From contig NZ_FMWR01000010.1 in the NCBI RefSeq assembly GCF_900103085.1, forward strand, positions 1 to 64,000: a stretch of 64,000 nucleotides of DNA. Reading direction: 5' to 3'. Both the position numbers and the translations under genes were made by a program. Origin of the DNA: Gilliamella mensalis. GTDB taxonomy: Bacteria; Pseudomonadota; Gammaproteobacteria; Enterobacterales; Orbaceae. Below, piece after piece: positions 20,959 to 29,628 of the stretch; positions within the stretch are counted from its first letter, which is position 1; each line of letters opens with the position of its first letter. The notes beneath the pieces were generated by a model, which was given only the letters and a program-made list of their open reading frames with translations, was not told the DNA's origin and made no database searches.

Positions 20959-21589
20959 AAAATGACAGGGTTCGTATATTTATAGATTGATTAGTATCAA
21001 TATGGTCAATCATTATAGTTACACATATCCAAATTAAAAAACCAGGTAGATATTTGATTTTATTGAATTTTTTATTTAACATTATTATTTAAAATCAAGC
21101 GATTATAGAGCGTTTCTATTTTAGTGATGATCTAGCTTGGTACTGCTTTTCCGTACCTAACAAAAGACTGACTATTGAAATGAACTAGCACGTCAAAAAG
21201 GGCTATTTGACGAGTTTGTACTTTGTTCAAGAACCAATCACAAACGATATGTTAAAATCTAACTCAAGTGAAAAGAGGTTGCTTATCGAGTGGGTATGGA
21301 GGTGGTAACTATAGCGAGTTTTGACAACAAAAGCCCAAATGTTAAAAACCTAGCCCTATACAAACTAATCTTTTGCAGTTATAAATCGGCATATTTGCTA
21401 ACAAAACGATTAACCATCGCTAGCATAGTTACTCAAATGACGGTAAACAACGCAAGGATTACTGTTTGTACAATAAACCACATATCTGCTCATTTTTTAA
21501 TTAACACTATCGCTTTATGTTCGCTTTACGTTAGGAATTATTGCATAATACATAGAGAATAAACGACCAAACTAAAGTTAGGAATAATT
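20959..21589. other. 631-nt gene-free stretch between ubiA and ubiU
   Basis: No intact gene is recognised. A perfect FNR-type palindrome sits near the left end. On the minus strand, about 21283-21480 reads as a membrane-like peptide beginning MWFIVQTVILALFTVI but broken by three in-frame stops, which may be an eroded gene. In E. coli the ubiT gene lies divergent to ubiUV in this position, but I see no ubiT similarity in the fragment. The region otherwise looks non-coding. Confidence 0.45.
20987..21000. promoter_or_regulatory. Perfect FNR-type box
   Basis: TTGAT-TAGT-ATCAA matches the FNR consensus TTGATNNNNATCAA exactly. It is 29 nt after ubiA and 590 nt before ubiU. ubiUV is known to be FNR-activated in E. 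coli, which makes the location suggestive. The distance to ubiU is large, and the weak -10 candidates downstream (around 21014-21028) are not convincing. Confidence 0.5.
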
Positions 21590-22585
21590 ATGGAACTTCT
21601 TTGTCCAGCAGGATCTTTACCGTCACTAAAAGTGGCCATTGATAACGGTGCAGATGCTGTTTATATTGGTTTGAAAGATGACACCAATGCCCGTCATTTT
21701 GCTGGTTTAAATTTTAATGAAAAGCGATTGTTAGAAGCTTCAGATTATGTACATAAACGTGGCAAAAAATTACATATTGCCATTAATACCTTTGCCCATC
21801 CTGAAAATTTTCAGCGTTGGCAATATGCCGTTGATACTGCAGCTAATATTGGGGCTGATGCGTTAATTATTGCTGATCTTGCTATGCTTGATTATGCAGC
21901 TGAAAAGTATCCTGATCTTGAGCGTCATGTTTCTGTGCAAGCATCATCGACCAACGAAGAGTCGATTAAGTTTTACTATAACAATTTTCAGGTACATCGC
22001 ATTGTTTTACCGCGTGTACTTTCGATGCATCAAGTCAAACAACTATCACAAGTTTCTCCTGTTCCGCTTGAAGTATTTGCTTTCGGTAGCCTGTGCATTA
22101 TGGCGGAAGGGCGCTGTTATTTATCATCGTATTTAACTGGCGAATCACCCAATACGGTTGGGGCTTGTTCGCCAGCTAAATTTGTTCGTTGGGAAGAGAC
22201 CGAAAAAGGACTTGAGTCACGCCTCAATAATGTGTTAATTGATTGCCATAAAAAAGGCGAAAATGCAGGTTACCCAACGTTATGTAAAGGACGTTATTTT
22301 GTTGGTGACGAGCTTTATCATCCAATCGAGGAGCCAACCAGCTTAAATACTATTGAGCTATTACCCGAGCTGTTTGCTGCTAATATTGCCTCGGTTAAAA
22401 TTGAGGGGCGTCAGCGTAGTCCTGCCTATGTCGAGCAAGTGACAAAAGTATGGCGGCAAGCTATCGATCGTTATAAATCTAATCCGCAATCATTCCAAGC
22501 GGAAAAAAGCTGGATGGATACACTTGGTTCTGTTTCAGAAGGGACACAGACAACATTAGGTGCTTATCACCGTAAATGGCAATAA
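21590..22585 (+). CDS. ubiU: UbiU, O2-independent ubiquinone hydroxylation factor (U32 family)
   Basis: UbiU and UbiV form a [4Fe-4S] heterodimer needed for ubiquinone hydroxylation without oxygen. The 331 residues match the length of E. coli UbiU (YhbU) and are nearly collinear with it, from MELLCPAGSLPSLKVAIDNG to TQTTLGAYHRKWQ. The cluster-ligand region is intact, with cysteines in SLCIMAEGRCYLSSY, VGACSPAK and PTLCKGRYF. The start has TTAGGA at 7 nt. Followed by ubiV, it marks the ability to make ubiquinone anaerobically, next to DMSO respiration genes. Confidence 0.96.
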   Translation: MELLCPAGSLPSLKVAIDNGADAVYIGLKDDTNARHFAGLNFNEKRLLEASDYVHKRGKKLHIAINTFAHPENFQRWQYAVDTAANIGADALIIADLAMLDYAAEKYPDLERHVSVQASSTNEESIKFYYNNFQVHRIVLPRVLSMHQVKQLSQVSPVPLEVFAFGSLCIMAEGRCYLSSYLTGESPNTVGACSPAKFVRWEETEKGLESRLNNVLIDCHKKGENAGYPTLCKGRYFVGDELYHPIEEPTSLNTIELLPELFAANIASVKIEGRQRSPAYVEQVTKVWRQAIDRYKSNPQSFQAEKSWMDTLGSVSEGTQTTLGAYHRKWQ

Positions 22586-22737
22586 CGTAATTTATCTACC
22601 TAAATAATTAAAAAATATATGTTTTAAGGTAATATTTCGCTTTTTATATCTTCTGTTTTTTGTCAATACATGCAGGTGATAAGGTATTATCTTAATGATT
22701 TAATTGATCTGATATAAAAAATATTGTGAGCAAAACT

Positions 22738-23616
22738 ATGAAATACGCATTAGGACCGGTGCTCTATTATTGGCCTAAAACTGAAACAGAAGCGTTTTAT
22801 CATGCTGCAAAAGAAAGTGTAGCAGATATTATTTATATGGGCGAAACCGTGTGTACCAAACGCCGTGAAATGAAAGTTGCCAATTGGCTTGAACTAGCAA
22901 AAGAAATTGCTAAATCAGGTAAACAAGTGGTACTTTCAACCCTAGCGTTACTTGAAGCGCCATCAGAATTAAACGACTTACGACAATTAGTCAATAACGG
23001 TGATTTTTTAGTGGAAGCAAATGATTTAGCTGCCATTAATATTGCGCAAGAGCATAAATTACCGTTTGTTGCAGGTCCTGCCATTAACTGTTATAACGCG
23101 TTAACTTTAAAATTATTACAAAAACAAGGAATGGTACGTTGGTGTATGCCGGTTGAGCTTTCTCGTGATTGGTTAACCAATGTGCTTAATCAGTTTGAAA
23201 GTTTAAATATTAAGCGAAATTTTGAAGTTGAAGTATTCAGTTATGGTTATTTACCTTTAGCTTATTCAGCGCGTTGTTTTACCGCTCGATCGGAAGACAA
23301 GCCTAAAGATAAATGTGAAACATGTTGCATTAACTACCCTGTTGGACGCGAAGTGTTCTCGCAAGAACAGCAAAAAGTATTTGTGCTAAATGGTATTCAG
23401 ACCCAAAGTGGTTATTGTTATAACTTGGGCAATAATCTCAAAGAGATGAAAGGATTAGTGGATATTGTTAGAATTTCACCACTTGGTCTTGAAACACTCG
23501 ATATTGTCAAACAGTTCAAAGCTAATGAAGATGGATTAAACCCGCTGCAAATTGAACATAAACGAGATTGTAATGGTTACTGGAATGGTATTGCCGGACT
23601 TGAACTTACCCAATAA
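22738..23616 (+). CDS. ubiV: UbiV, partner of UbiU in O2-independent ubiquinone synthesis
   Basis: The second U32-family subunit, 292 residues from ATG at 22738 (a GTG four codons upstream is in frame, but MKYALGPVLYYWPK is the family start). Cysteines expected to hold the [4Fe-4S] cluster are in YSARCFTARSE and DKCETCCINYP. It is close to E. coli UbiV (YhbV) along its whole length, ending CNGYWNGIAGLEL. It lies 152 nt after ubiU and its 3' end overlaps the start of csdA. The third factor, UbiT, is not in the window. Confidence 0.95.
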   Translation: MKYALGPVLYYWPKTETEAFYHAAKESVADIIYMGETVCTKRREMKVANWLELAKEIAKSGKQVVLSTLALLEAPSELNDLRQLVNNGDFLVEANDLAAINIAQEHKLPFVAGPAINCYNALTLKLLQKQGMVRWCMPVELSRDWLTNVLNQFESLNIKRNFEVEVFSYGYLPLAYSARCFTARSEDKPKDKCETCCINYPVGREVFSQEQQKVFVLNGIQTQSGYCYNLGNNLKEMKGLVDIVRISPLGLETLDIVKQFKANEDGLNPLQIEHKRDCNGYWNGIAGLELTQ

Positions 23617-24796
23617 GCATTTTGTGCCTGAGCAATTTAGAGCAGATTTCCCTGCGCTCCATAGTGAAAGCGTATATCTTGATTCGGCTGCAACCGCACT
23701 TAAACCACAAGTGATGATTGATGCAACATTTGCGTATTATGCACAAAATACAGCCACCGCAAAACGTAGTTTGTATCAAGATGCTTTGCAAGTCACAACA
23801 ACGATTGATAAAGCAAGACAAAATGTTGCTGATTTGATTCATGCCAACAGCAGTACTGAAATTATCTGGACACGGGGTGCAACCGAATCAATTAATTTAA
23901 TCGCGCAAAGCTATGCTCGCCCATTGCTACAACCTGATGATGAAATTATTGTGAGTGAATTAGAGCATCATAGTAATTTATTACCTTGGTTAATTGTTGC
24001 TAAACAAACGGGTGCTAAAGTCATAAAATGGTCATCGGATATTGATGAATTATCATCGCTACTGTCAGCAAAGACCAAAATTGTTGCCATTACCCAAATG
24101 TCAAACGTCACTGGATTTTGCCCTGATTTAGCAACAATTAGCCACATTGTTCATCAACATAATGCGGTTTTAGTTGTTGACGGAGCACAAGGTATTGTTC
24201 ACCATGCGCTTGATGTTCAGCAGTTAAATATCGATTTTTATGCTTTTTCTGCCCATAAATTGTATGGACCAACTGGTCTTGGTGTTTTATATGGAAAGCC
24301 AGTTTTACTTAAGCAAATGTCGGTTTGGCATGGTGGCGGTAAAATGCTAAAAAGTGCCTCATTTGATGATTTTATTCAAGAAGATATACCTTATAAATTT
24401 GAGGCAGGCACACCCAATATTGCAGGTATTCTTGGCTTTAACGCCACACTTCAATGGTTAAAAAGTTGGGATAACAAGCAAGCAGAAAACTACACAAAGC
24501 AGCTGGCTGACTACGCAAAATCACAACTAAACCAGCTGACTGATATTCAATTTTATAGTGTAGATAGTAGCCCGATCATCACGTTTAATATCAATAATAT
24601 TCATCATAATGATATTGCCATTTTATTAAGTGAACAAAACATTGCGATCCGCACTGGAGAGCTTTGTGCTCAACCTTTAATGAATAAATTAGGTTGCCAT
24701 GGTGCGATTCGTCTATCATTAATGCCATATAATAATCAGCAAGATGTAGATAAATTTATTTTAGAGTTGCAAAGTGCAATTGAAATATTGGTGTAA
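23585..24796 (+). CDS. csdA: Cysteine desulfurase CsdA
   Basis: A PLP enzyme that takes sulfur from cysteine and passes it to CsdE. The PLP lysine is in FYAFSAHKLYGPTG and the persulfide cysteine in RTGELCAQPLM near residue 360; SELEHHSNLLPW and TRGATESINL are other family marks. The frame is open from 23552 inside ubiV. I choose ATG at 23585 (403 residues; E. coli CsdA 401), but the ribosome binding site is weak and a start further in is possible. It overlaps ubiV by 32 nt and csdE follows. SufS is the alternative family; pairing with csdE favours CsdA. Confidence 0.9.
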   Translation: MVLPDLNLPNKHFVPEQFRADFPALHSESVYLDSAATALKPQVMIDATFAYYAQNTATAKRSLYQDALQVTTTIDKARQNVADLIHANSSTEIIWTRGATESINLIAQSYARPLLQPDDEIIVSELEHHSNLLPWLIVAKQTGAKVIKWSSDIDELSSLLSAKTKIVAITQMSNVTGFCPDLATISHIVHQHNAVLVVDGAQGIVHHALDVQQLNIDFYAFSAHKLYGPTGLGVLYGKPVLLKQMSVWHGGGKMLKSASFDDFIQEDIPYKFEAGTPNIAGILGFNATLQWLKSWDNKQAENYTKQLADYAKSQLNQLTDIQFYSVDSSPIITFNINNIHHNDIAILLSEQNIAIRTGELCAQPLMNKLGCHGAIRLSLMPYNNQQDVDKFILELQSAIEILV

Positions 24797-24840
24797 TTCT
24801 ATACTAAACGGTATAGACTCCTGAAAGTTTTTTACAAAAT
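24797..24840 (+). repeat. Dispersed 3' tandem-hairpin element, copy A (after csdA)
   Basis: This copy starts at the base after the csdA stop. Stem 1 is 7 bp, TCTATAC (24798-24804)/GTATAGA (24811-24817), with loop TAAACG. CTCCTGAAAGT then TTTTTTACAAAAT follows. The second stem is poor in this copy. It lies between csdA and csdE. Confidence 0.75.
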
Positions 24841-24865
24841 AGTCAACCATAAATAGGTCAATATT

Positions 24866-25261
24866 ATGCTATCACAGCAAAATTTAACCGAGTTATTTGC
24901 AAAGCAACATACTTGGCAAGATCGTTATCGACAGTTGTTAATGTTAGCAAAGCAATTACCTGATTTTCCTGCACAGCAAAAAACAGCGCAAAATCAAGTG
25001 AATGGTTGCGAAAACCGAGTTTGGCTAACTTATCAAAAACAAGCAGATAATACCTATATTTTTAGTGGCGATAGTGAAGGTCGAATAGTGAAAGGGTTAT
25101 TAGCAATTTTAATTATGATTGCCAACAATAAAACTGCGCAAGAAATTACGGCTATCGATTTTTCAACACTATTAAGTCAGTTAAAAATTTCTGATGAGCT
25201 AAGCCAATCACGGTTGCAAGGGCTTGCCAAATTAATTGAACGCATAAAATCGGTTGCATAA
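24866..25261 (+). CDS. csdE: Sulfur acceptor protein CsdE (SufE family)
   Basis: A 131-residue SufE-like protein that accepts persulfide sulfur from CsdA. The acceptor cysteine is in QVNGCENRVWLTY near residue 51, and SGDSEGRIVKGLLAIL is the conserved core after it. E. coli CsdE has 147 residues; the difference is at the N-terminus. It follows csdA by 69 nt, with a dispersed 3' element in the gap, so it may also be transcribed separately. The downstream hairpin separates it from convergent dolP. Confidence 0.9.
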   Translation: MLSQQNLTELFAKQHTWQDRYRQLLMLAKQLPDFPAQQKTAQNQVNGCENRVWLTYQKQADNTYIFSGDSEGRIVKGLLAILIMIANNKTAQEITAIDFSTLLSQLKISDELSQSRLQGLAKLIERIKSVA

Positions 25262-25290
25262 AAAAGGGGCTAATACACCGCCCCTACCTT
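25260..25290. terminator. Bidirectional terminator between csdE and dolP
   Basis: AGGGGC (25265-25270) and GCCCCT (25280-25285) form a 6-bp GC-rich stem with a 9-nt loop. On the minus strand the hairpin is followed by TTTTTT, an ideal tail for dolP. On the plus strand ACCTTTTAT follows, weaker but usable for csdE. Confidence 0.8.
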
Positions 25291-25305
25291 TTATAGCATT
25301 ACTGT

Positions 25306-25884
25306 CTATTTGTCAGCATAAGTAAATAGTGTGATGACTTTTTTTACACCACTGACTTTACTTGCAACCTCAGCTGCTGCTTTACCTTCTTCTGGTGTAA
25401 CAATGCCAATTAAAAATACTTCACTGTTTTCGGTCACCACTTTAAGCTTGCGTGCTTTTGTTTGCGCATTTAAAATTAGTTGAGATTTAACTTGAGTCGT
25501 TATCCAAGCATCATTGGTAATTGTACCAGCACCAACTGGTTGACCAATACGAATTTGGTTATAGACTTTTTTTACCCCCTCAACCTGATACGCAAGGCTT
25601 TGGGCTTTTTCAGCTTGTTCACTATTGGCTTGTCCAGTTAAAAGTATATTGCCACTATAAGCACTTGCAACAATACGCGAACCAATAAACAGATTTCCAT
25701 GGTCTTTAAGTTTAATACCCATACGTGAACTAAGTGTTGTGTCATCAACTTGAGTTCCGGCGGTGCGCGGATCTGTTGCAACTTTTGCCGTAGCGCCGGC
25801 TCCAACGCCAATAACTGCAGCAACGCAGCCTTGTAATATTAATACGCAAGATATTAACATGACCATTAAGGTAGCTTTTTTCAT
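25306..25884 (-). CDS. dolP: Outer-membrane lipoprotein with two BON domains (DolP)
   Basis: DolP (YraP) is a lipoprotein that supports outer-membrane integrity and BAM function at division sites in E. coli. The 192-residue protein has a signal peptide with lipobox LQGC (lipidated Cys20), then two BON domains at about 45-115 and 122-190. DTTLSSRMGIKLKDH and DAWITTQVKSQLILN mark the start of each. A strong AAGGAG precedes the ATG. In E. coli dolP sits beside diaA and yraN; that context is absent here. Confidence 0.9.
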   Translation of the reverse strand: MKKATLMVMLISCVLILQGCVAAVIGVGAGATAKVATDPRTAGTQVDDTTLSSRMGIKLKDHGNLFIGSRIVASAYSGNILLTGQANSEQAEKAQSLAYQVEGVKKVYNQIRIGQPVGAGTITNDAWITTQVKSQLILNAQTKARKLKVVTENSEVFLIGIVTPEEGKAAAEVASKVSGVKKVITLFTYADK

Positions 25885-26126
25885 TATAACTCCTTATGAC
25901 TTATTACTTAGTAATAATCAAATTCCAATAAACTTGCCATTATTATGCCCTGTCGATATTGATTTGCAAAACAATTTTATTATTTAAATTAACATAAATA
26001 TCAACACGTTTTTTAGTCAATAGCCTGTAATTTGTTCTAAAATTTGTCTATTTTCATACTAATATCTGTTTACTTATCATAGTAAATAACTCAACTACTT
26101 GCTCGATTTTAGAACTAAATAGTGCG

Positions 26127-27461
26127 TTATTTTTTTATTTCTGTAATTTGACTAACCAGTTTGCCTCTTTTTAATTTTGTAACGATAAATTCCCCAACAG
26201 TCACCTGCTCACAGCGACGAACCACTGTATTGTTTTGGTTTGTGGTAACACAGTAGCCTCGTTCAAGTGTAGCCAGCGGGCTGACACTATGCAGTTGCGA
26301 AGTTTGTAACACAAATTGATGCTGTGACTTTGTTAACTTCTGTTCAATTAAATTAATGATCTGTTGCTGTTTTTGTCGAACCTCTTGCCTTAAATAAGTC
26401 ATGTTATTTTGTGGCGATACGCGTAATAGCCGTTTATCTAGAAAATTATGACGATTTGACTGCTTGAGTAAATATTGCTGAATATTGTCATATAATAAAT
26501 GGCGATAAATTAAAAGTTGATTCAATTGTTTTTCTAGTTTTGTTTGTGGATGTTGGGTCTGCAAGTGATGATGCCATTTATTGAGTTTTTCTCGGCACTG
26601 TATTAAATAATAATCCATAGCCATAGATAAATGCTGTTGTTTTGCTTCAATACGTTTTATTTGATCCAAATTATCGTGACTTACTAATTCTGCCGCAGCA
26701 GATGGTGTTGCTGCTCTGACATCAGCCACAAAATCGGCAATGGTAAAATCAATTTCATGCCCAACCGCACTGACGATGGGTAATTGACTAGCAAAAATAG
26801 CCCTTGCTACCACCTCTTCATTAAATGACCATAAATCTTCAAGCGAGCCACCGCCACGCCCAACAATTAATACATCACACTCTTGACGAAGATTAGCAAT
26901 TTGAATCATTTTAGCAATTTGCCCCGCAGCTTCACTGCCTTGTACTTGCGTTGGGTAGATAATCAAATGCAAACTCGGATCACGGCGTTTTAATATTTGG
27001 CAAATATCATGCAGTGCAGCACCCGTTGAGGAAGTAATAATCCCTACTGTACGAATGTTTTCAGGTAATGGCTGTTTATAAATAGGATCAAATAACCCTT
27101 CGTCAGACAGTTTTTGTTTTAACAGTTCAAATTTTTGCTGCAATAGTCCCGCACCTGCGGGTTGAATTTTATCAATAACCAGTTGATATTCACCACGTGC
27201 CTCATACAGTGTAACAGTTGCTCTAACTAAAACCTGCTGCCCATTTTGTGGCGTAAAACCAGCACGAAAATTACTATTGCGAAACATAGCACAGCGTACT
27301 TGTGCACTATCATCTTTTAATGAAAAATACCAATGACCAGATGAAGGGCGTGAAAAGTTTGAAATTTCACCCATTAACCAAATCTGACCGATAGCATCAC
27401 AAAGCAGCTCTTTAACCATTTGATTAAGATCTTTGACCGATAAAATCGAACTGTTTTGCAT
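26127..27461 (-). CDS. xseA: Exodeoxyribonuclease VII large subunit
   Basis: The catalytic large subunit of exonuclease VII, which degrades single-stranded DNA from both ends together with XseB. The frame is open further upstream, but MQNSSILSVKDLNQMVKELL is the family start and AAGGA lies 7 nt before it, giving 444 residues (E. coli 456). The N-terminal OB fold is about residues 5-100; the catalytic core includes GIITSSTGAALHDI, VGRGGGSLEDLW and SAVGHEIDFTIADFVAD. A long helical coiled-coil region follows from about 275. It lies 35 nt after xthA. Confidence 0.95.
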   Translation of the reverse strand: MQNSSILSVKDLNQMVKELLCDAIGQIWLMGEISNFSRPSSGHWYFSLKDDSAQVRCAMFRNSNFRAGFTPQNGQQVLVRATVTLYEARGEYQLVIDKIQPAGAGLLQQKFELLKQKLSDEGLFDPIYKQPLPENIRTVGIITSSTGAALHDICQILKRRDPSLHLIIYPTQVQGSEAAGQIAKMIQIANLRQECDVLIVGRGGGSLEDLWSFNEEVVARAIFASQLPIVSAVGHEIDFTIADFVADVRAATPSAAAELVSHDNLDQIKRIEAKQQHLSMAMDYYLIQCREKLNKWHHHLQTQHPQTKLEKQLNQLLIYRHLLYDNIQQYLLKQSNRHNFLDKRLLRVSPQNNMTYLRQEVRQKQQQIINLIEQKLTKSQHQFVLQTSQLHSVSPLATLERGYCVTTNQNNTVVRRCEQVTVGEFIVTKLKRGKLVSQITEIKK

Positions 27462-27496
27462 GCGATTATCCTTATTACAATTATAACTATACAAGT

Positions 27497-28303
27497 TTAT
27501 ACTATATCAAATTGAGCCCAAATTGGCGCATGATCAGATGGCTTTTCCATTGCACGAATATCATAATCAATACCCGTTTGCTTGCAATGCGCCAGCATTT
27601 TTTGGCTAGCTAATATTAAATCGATTCGTAACCCGGTATGCGTATCAAAACCTTTTGAACGATAGTCAAACCAAGAATACTCAAGCTCTGTTGGGTGAAC
27701 ATTGCGATAAGTATCAATAAAACCAAGTGACATTACCCTGTTCATCCATTCACGTTCCTCGGGCAAAAATGAACATTTACCCGTGCGTAGCCAACGTTTA
27801 CGGCTCTCTTGTGAAATGCCAATATCTAAATCAGTTGGGCAAATATTCATATCCCCCATAATTAAAGATAACTGACTACTTAATTGCTGCTGATTAATAT
27901 AGGTTACTAAATCCTGATAAAATTTACGTTTAGCTGGGTATTTAATTTCATGATGTAAACTTTCACCTTGAGGAAAATAACCATTAATTACTGTTAACTT
28001 GCCTTGACTAGTTGGTAACTCAGCTATGATCAAACGACATTGCGCATCATCACTATCGGTTGGAAAGCCACATTGTACTGATAAAGGCTTTTGTTTGGTT
28101 AATAACGCCACTCCATAGTGGCTTTTTTGTCCGTGGTAATGTAAGTGATAACCAAACTGAGCTAATTCCTCAACGGGAAATTGATCGTTATGAACTTTAG
28201 TTTCTTGTAAACCAATAATGTCTGGTTGGTGAGTGTCAATAATTGCGGCTAACTGATGAATGCGCGCGCGAAGGCTATTAATATTAAACGAGATAACTTT
28301 CAT
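27497..28303 (-). CDS. xthA: Exodeoxyribonuclease III
   Basis: The main AP endonuclease and 3'-repair exonuclease of base-excision repair. At 268 residues it equals E. coli XthA. Catalytic motifs are visible: FNINSLRAR near residue 5, GLQETKVH (Glu34 region), [14 protein letters not shown] near 150, IDLILAS near 225 and the terminal [10 protein letters not shown] with the general-base His. It appears to be the first gene of an xthA-xseA pair. Confidence 0.96.
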   Translation of the reverse strand: MKVISFNINSLRARIHQLAAIIDTHQPDIIGLQETKVHNDQFPVEELAQFGYHLHYHGQKSHYGVALLTKQKPLSVQCGFPTDSDDAQCRLIIAELPTSQGKLTVINGYFPQGESLHHEIKYPAKRKFYQDLVTYINQQQLSSQLSLIMGDMNICPTDLDIGISQESRKRWLRTGKCSFLPEEREWMNRVMSLGFIDTYRNVHPTELEYSWFDYRSKGFDTHTGLRIDLILASQKMLAHCKQTGIDYDIRAMEKPSDHAPIWAQFDIV

Positions 28304-28419
28304 AATTATTTTATTGCGTTAGATTTAGTGTTGCAGTTGTCCAATCCTACCAAAAATACGTTATACTGTTAAGCTATTACAGAAACAGTTATCATTTGTG
28401 ATAAAAGGAATCACCAAAT

Positions 28420-29541
28420 ATGTCTACGGAATTACTTGCCTTGCGCGATAAAATCGATGAAGTTGATAAATCTATTTTATCTTTAATTACCAAGCGATTA
28501 GCATTAGTTGCCGAAGTCGGCGAAGTAAAGAGCAAACACGGTATTCCGATTTATGATCCTAAACGTGAAGCAGATATGCTAGCAAAAAGACGACAAGAGG
28601 CTGAAACAGCAGGCTTATCGCCCGCTTTGATTGAGGATATTTTACGTCGTTTAATGCGTGAATCTTATATTAGCGAAAATGATAAAGGCTTTAAAAAAAT
28701 TTATCACGGTCAAGGCTCGATAGTCATCGTTGGTGGTAATGGACAAATGGGTCGGTTATTTACTCGATTATTTACCTTATCTGGCTATCAGGTCAAAACA
28801 TTGGGTTCCAAAACGCTGCATCAAGCAGCCGAGGTGGTTGCCGATGCAGCGGCTGTGATTGTGACAGTGCCAATAAACAAAACTTGCGAAATCATCAAAC
28901 AATTACCACCATTACCTAAAGATTGTATTTTAACAGATTTCACATCCATAAAAGTCAAGCCACTCCAAGCCATGCTTGATAAACATCAAGGTCCAGTAGT
29001 CGGGTTACACCCAATGTTTGGTCCCGACGTCCCTAATTTAGCGAAACAAATCATTGTTTATTGTGATGGACGCGATCAAACAAAATATCAATGGCTAATT
29101 GAGCAAATGCGTATATGGGGCGCTAATTTATGCGCAATTGATGCCAAAGAACATGACAAATGCATGTCATTCATCCAAGCTCTGCGCCATTTTACTTCTT
29201 TTTCATATGGCGTTAATTTGCAACGTGAACAGGCTGATTTAGAACAATTAATTGCGCTCTCCTCGCCTATTTATCGTCTCGAACTGATGATGGTTGGGCG
29301 CTTGTTTGCTCAAGATCCTGAGCTTTATGCCGATATCATCATGGCATCAGATGATAATATCGAATTAATTAAACGCTATTACGAACGCTTTGGACAAATG
29401 GTTAAATTAATTGAACAGCGAGACAAAGCAAAATTTATCAAAAATTTTAATGAAGTAACCACTTGGTTTGGCTCTTACGCAGAGCGCTTTATTAAAGAGA
29501 GCCAAGTATTATTAAAATTTGCCAATGATAATCGAGAGTAA
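28420..29541 (+). CDS. tyrA: Bifunctional chorismate mutase/prephenate dehydrogenase (T-protein)
   Basis: TyrA converts chorismate to prephenate and then to 4-hydroxyphenylpyruvate for tyrosine synthesis. The 373 residues match E. coli TyrA. The AroQ mutase domain spans about 1-90 ([29 protein letters not shown]). The dehydrogenase follows, with NAD-binding [13 protein letters not shown] near 105, [10 protein letters not shown] near 180 and [10 protein letters not shown] near 197. AAGGA precedes the ATG. No TyrR box was recognised upstream. A dispersed 3' element follows the stop. Confidence 0.97.
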   Translation: MSTELLALRDKIDEVDKSILSLITKRLALVAEVGEVKSKHGIPIYDPKREADMLAKRRQEAETAGLSPALIEDILRRLMRESYISENDKGFKKIYHGQGSIVIVGGNGQMGRLFTRLFTLSGYQVKTLGSKTLHQAAEVVADAAAVIVTVPINKTCEIIKQLPPLPKDCILTDFTSIKVKPLQAMLDKHQGPVVGLHPMFGPDVPNLAKQIIVYCDGRDQTKYQWLIEQMRIWGANLCAIDAKEHDKCMSFIQALRHFTSFSYGVNLQREQADLEQLIALSSPIYRLELMMVGRLFAQDPELYADIIMASDDNIELIKRYYERFGQMVKLIEQRDKAKFIKNFNEVTTWFGSYAERFIKESQVLLKFANDNRE

Positions 29542-29584
29542 CTTTATACTAAGCGGTATACTTTCCTGAAAGTTTTTTACAAAT
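29542..29584 (+). repeat. Dispersed 3' tandem-hairpin element, copy B (after tyrA)
   Basis: This copy starts at the base after the tyrA stop. Stem 1 is TATAC (29545-29549)/GTATA (29556-29560) with loop TAAGCG. Stem 2 is ACTT-TCCTGA-AAGT, followed by TTTTTACAAAT. It agrees with copy A from CGGTATA through TCCTGAAAGTTTTTTACAAA apart from three bases. Confidence 0.75.
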
Positions 29585-29628
29585 AAAAATATGCGTTTAT
29601 CAAAAATAATTTAGTGTGGGGAAATAAA

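Noticed and set aside
21290-21562. A 90-codon plus-strand frame upstream of ubiU
   Set aside because: No recognisable domain, uneven composition and no clear ribosome binding site. The opposite strand looks slightly more protein-like but is broken by stops, so neither is called as a gene.
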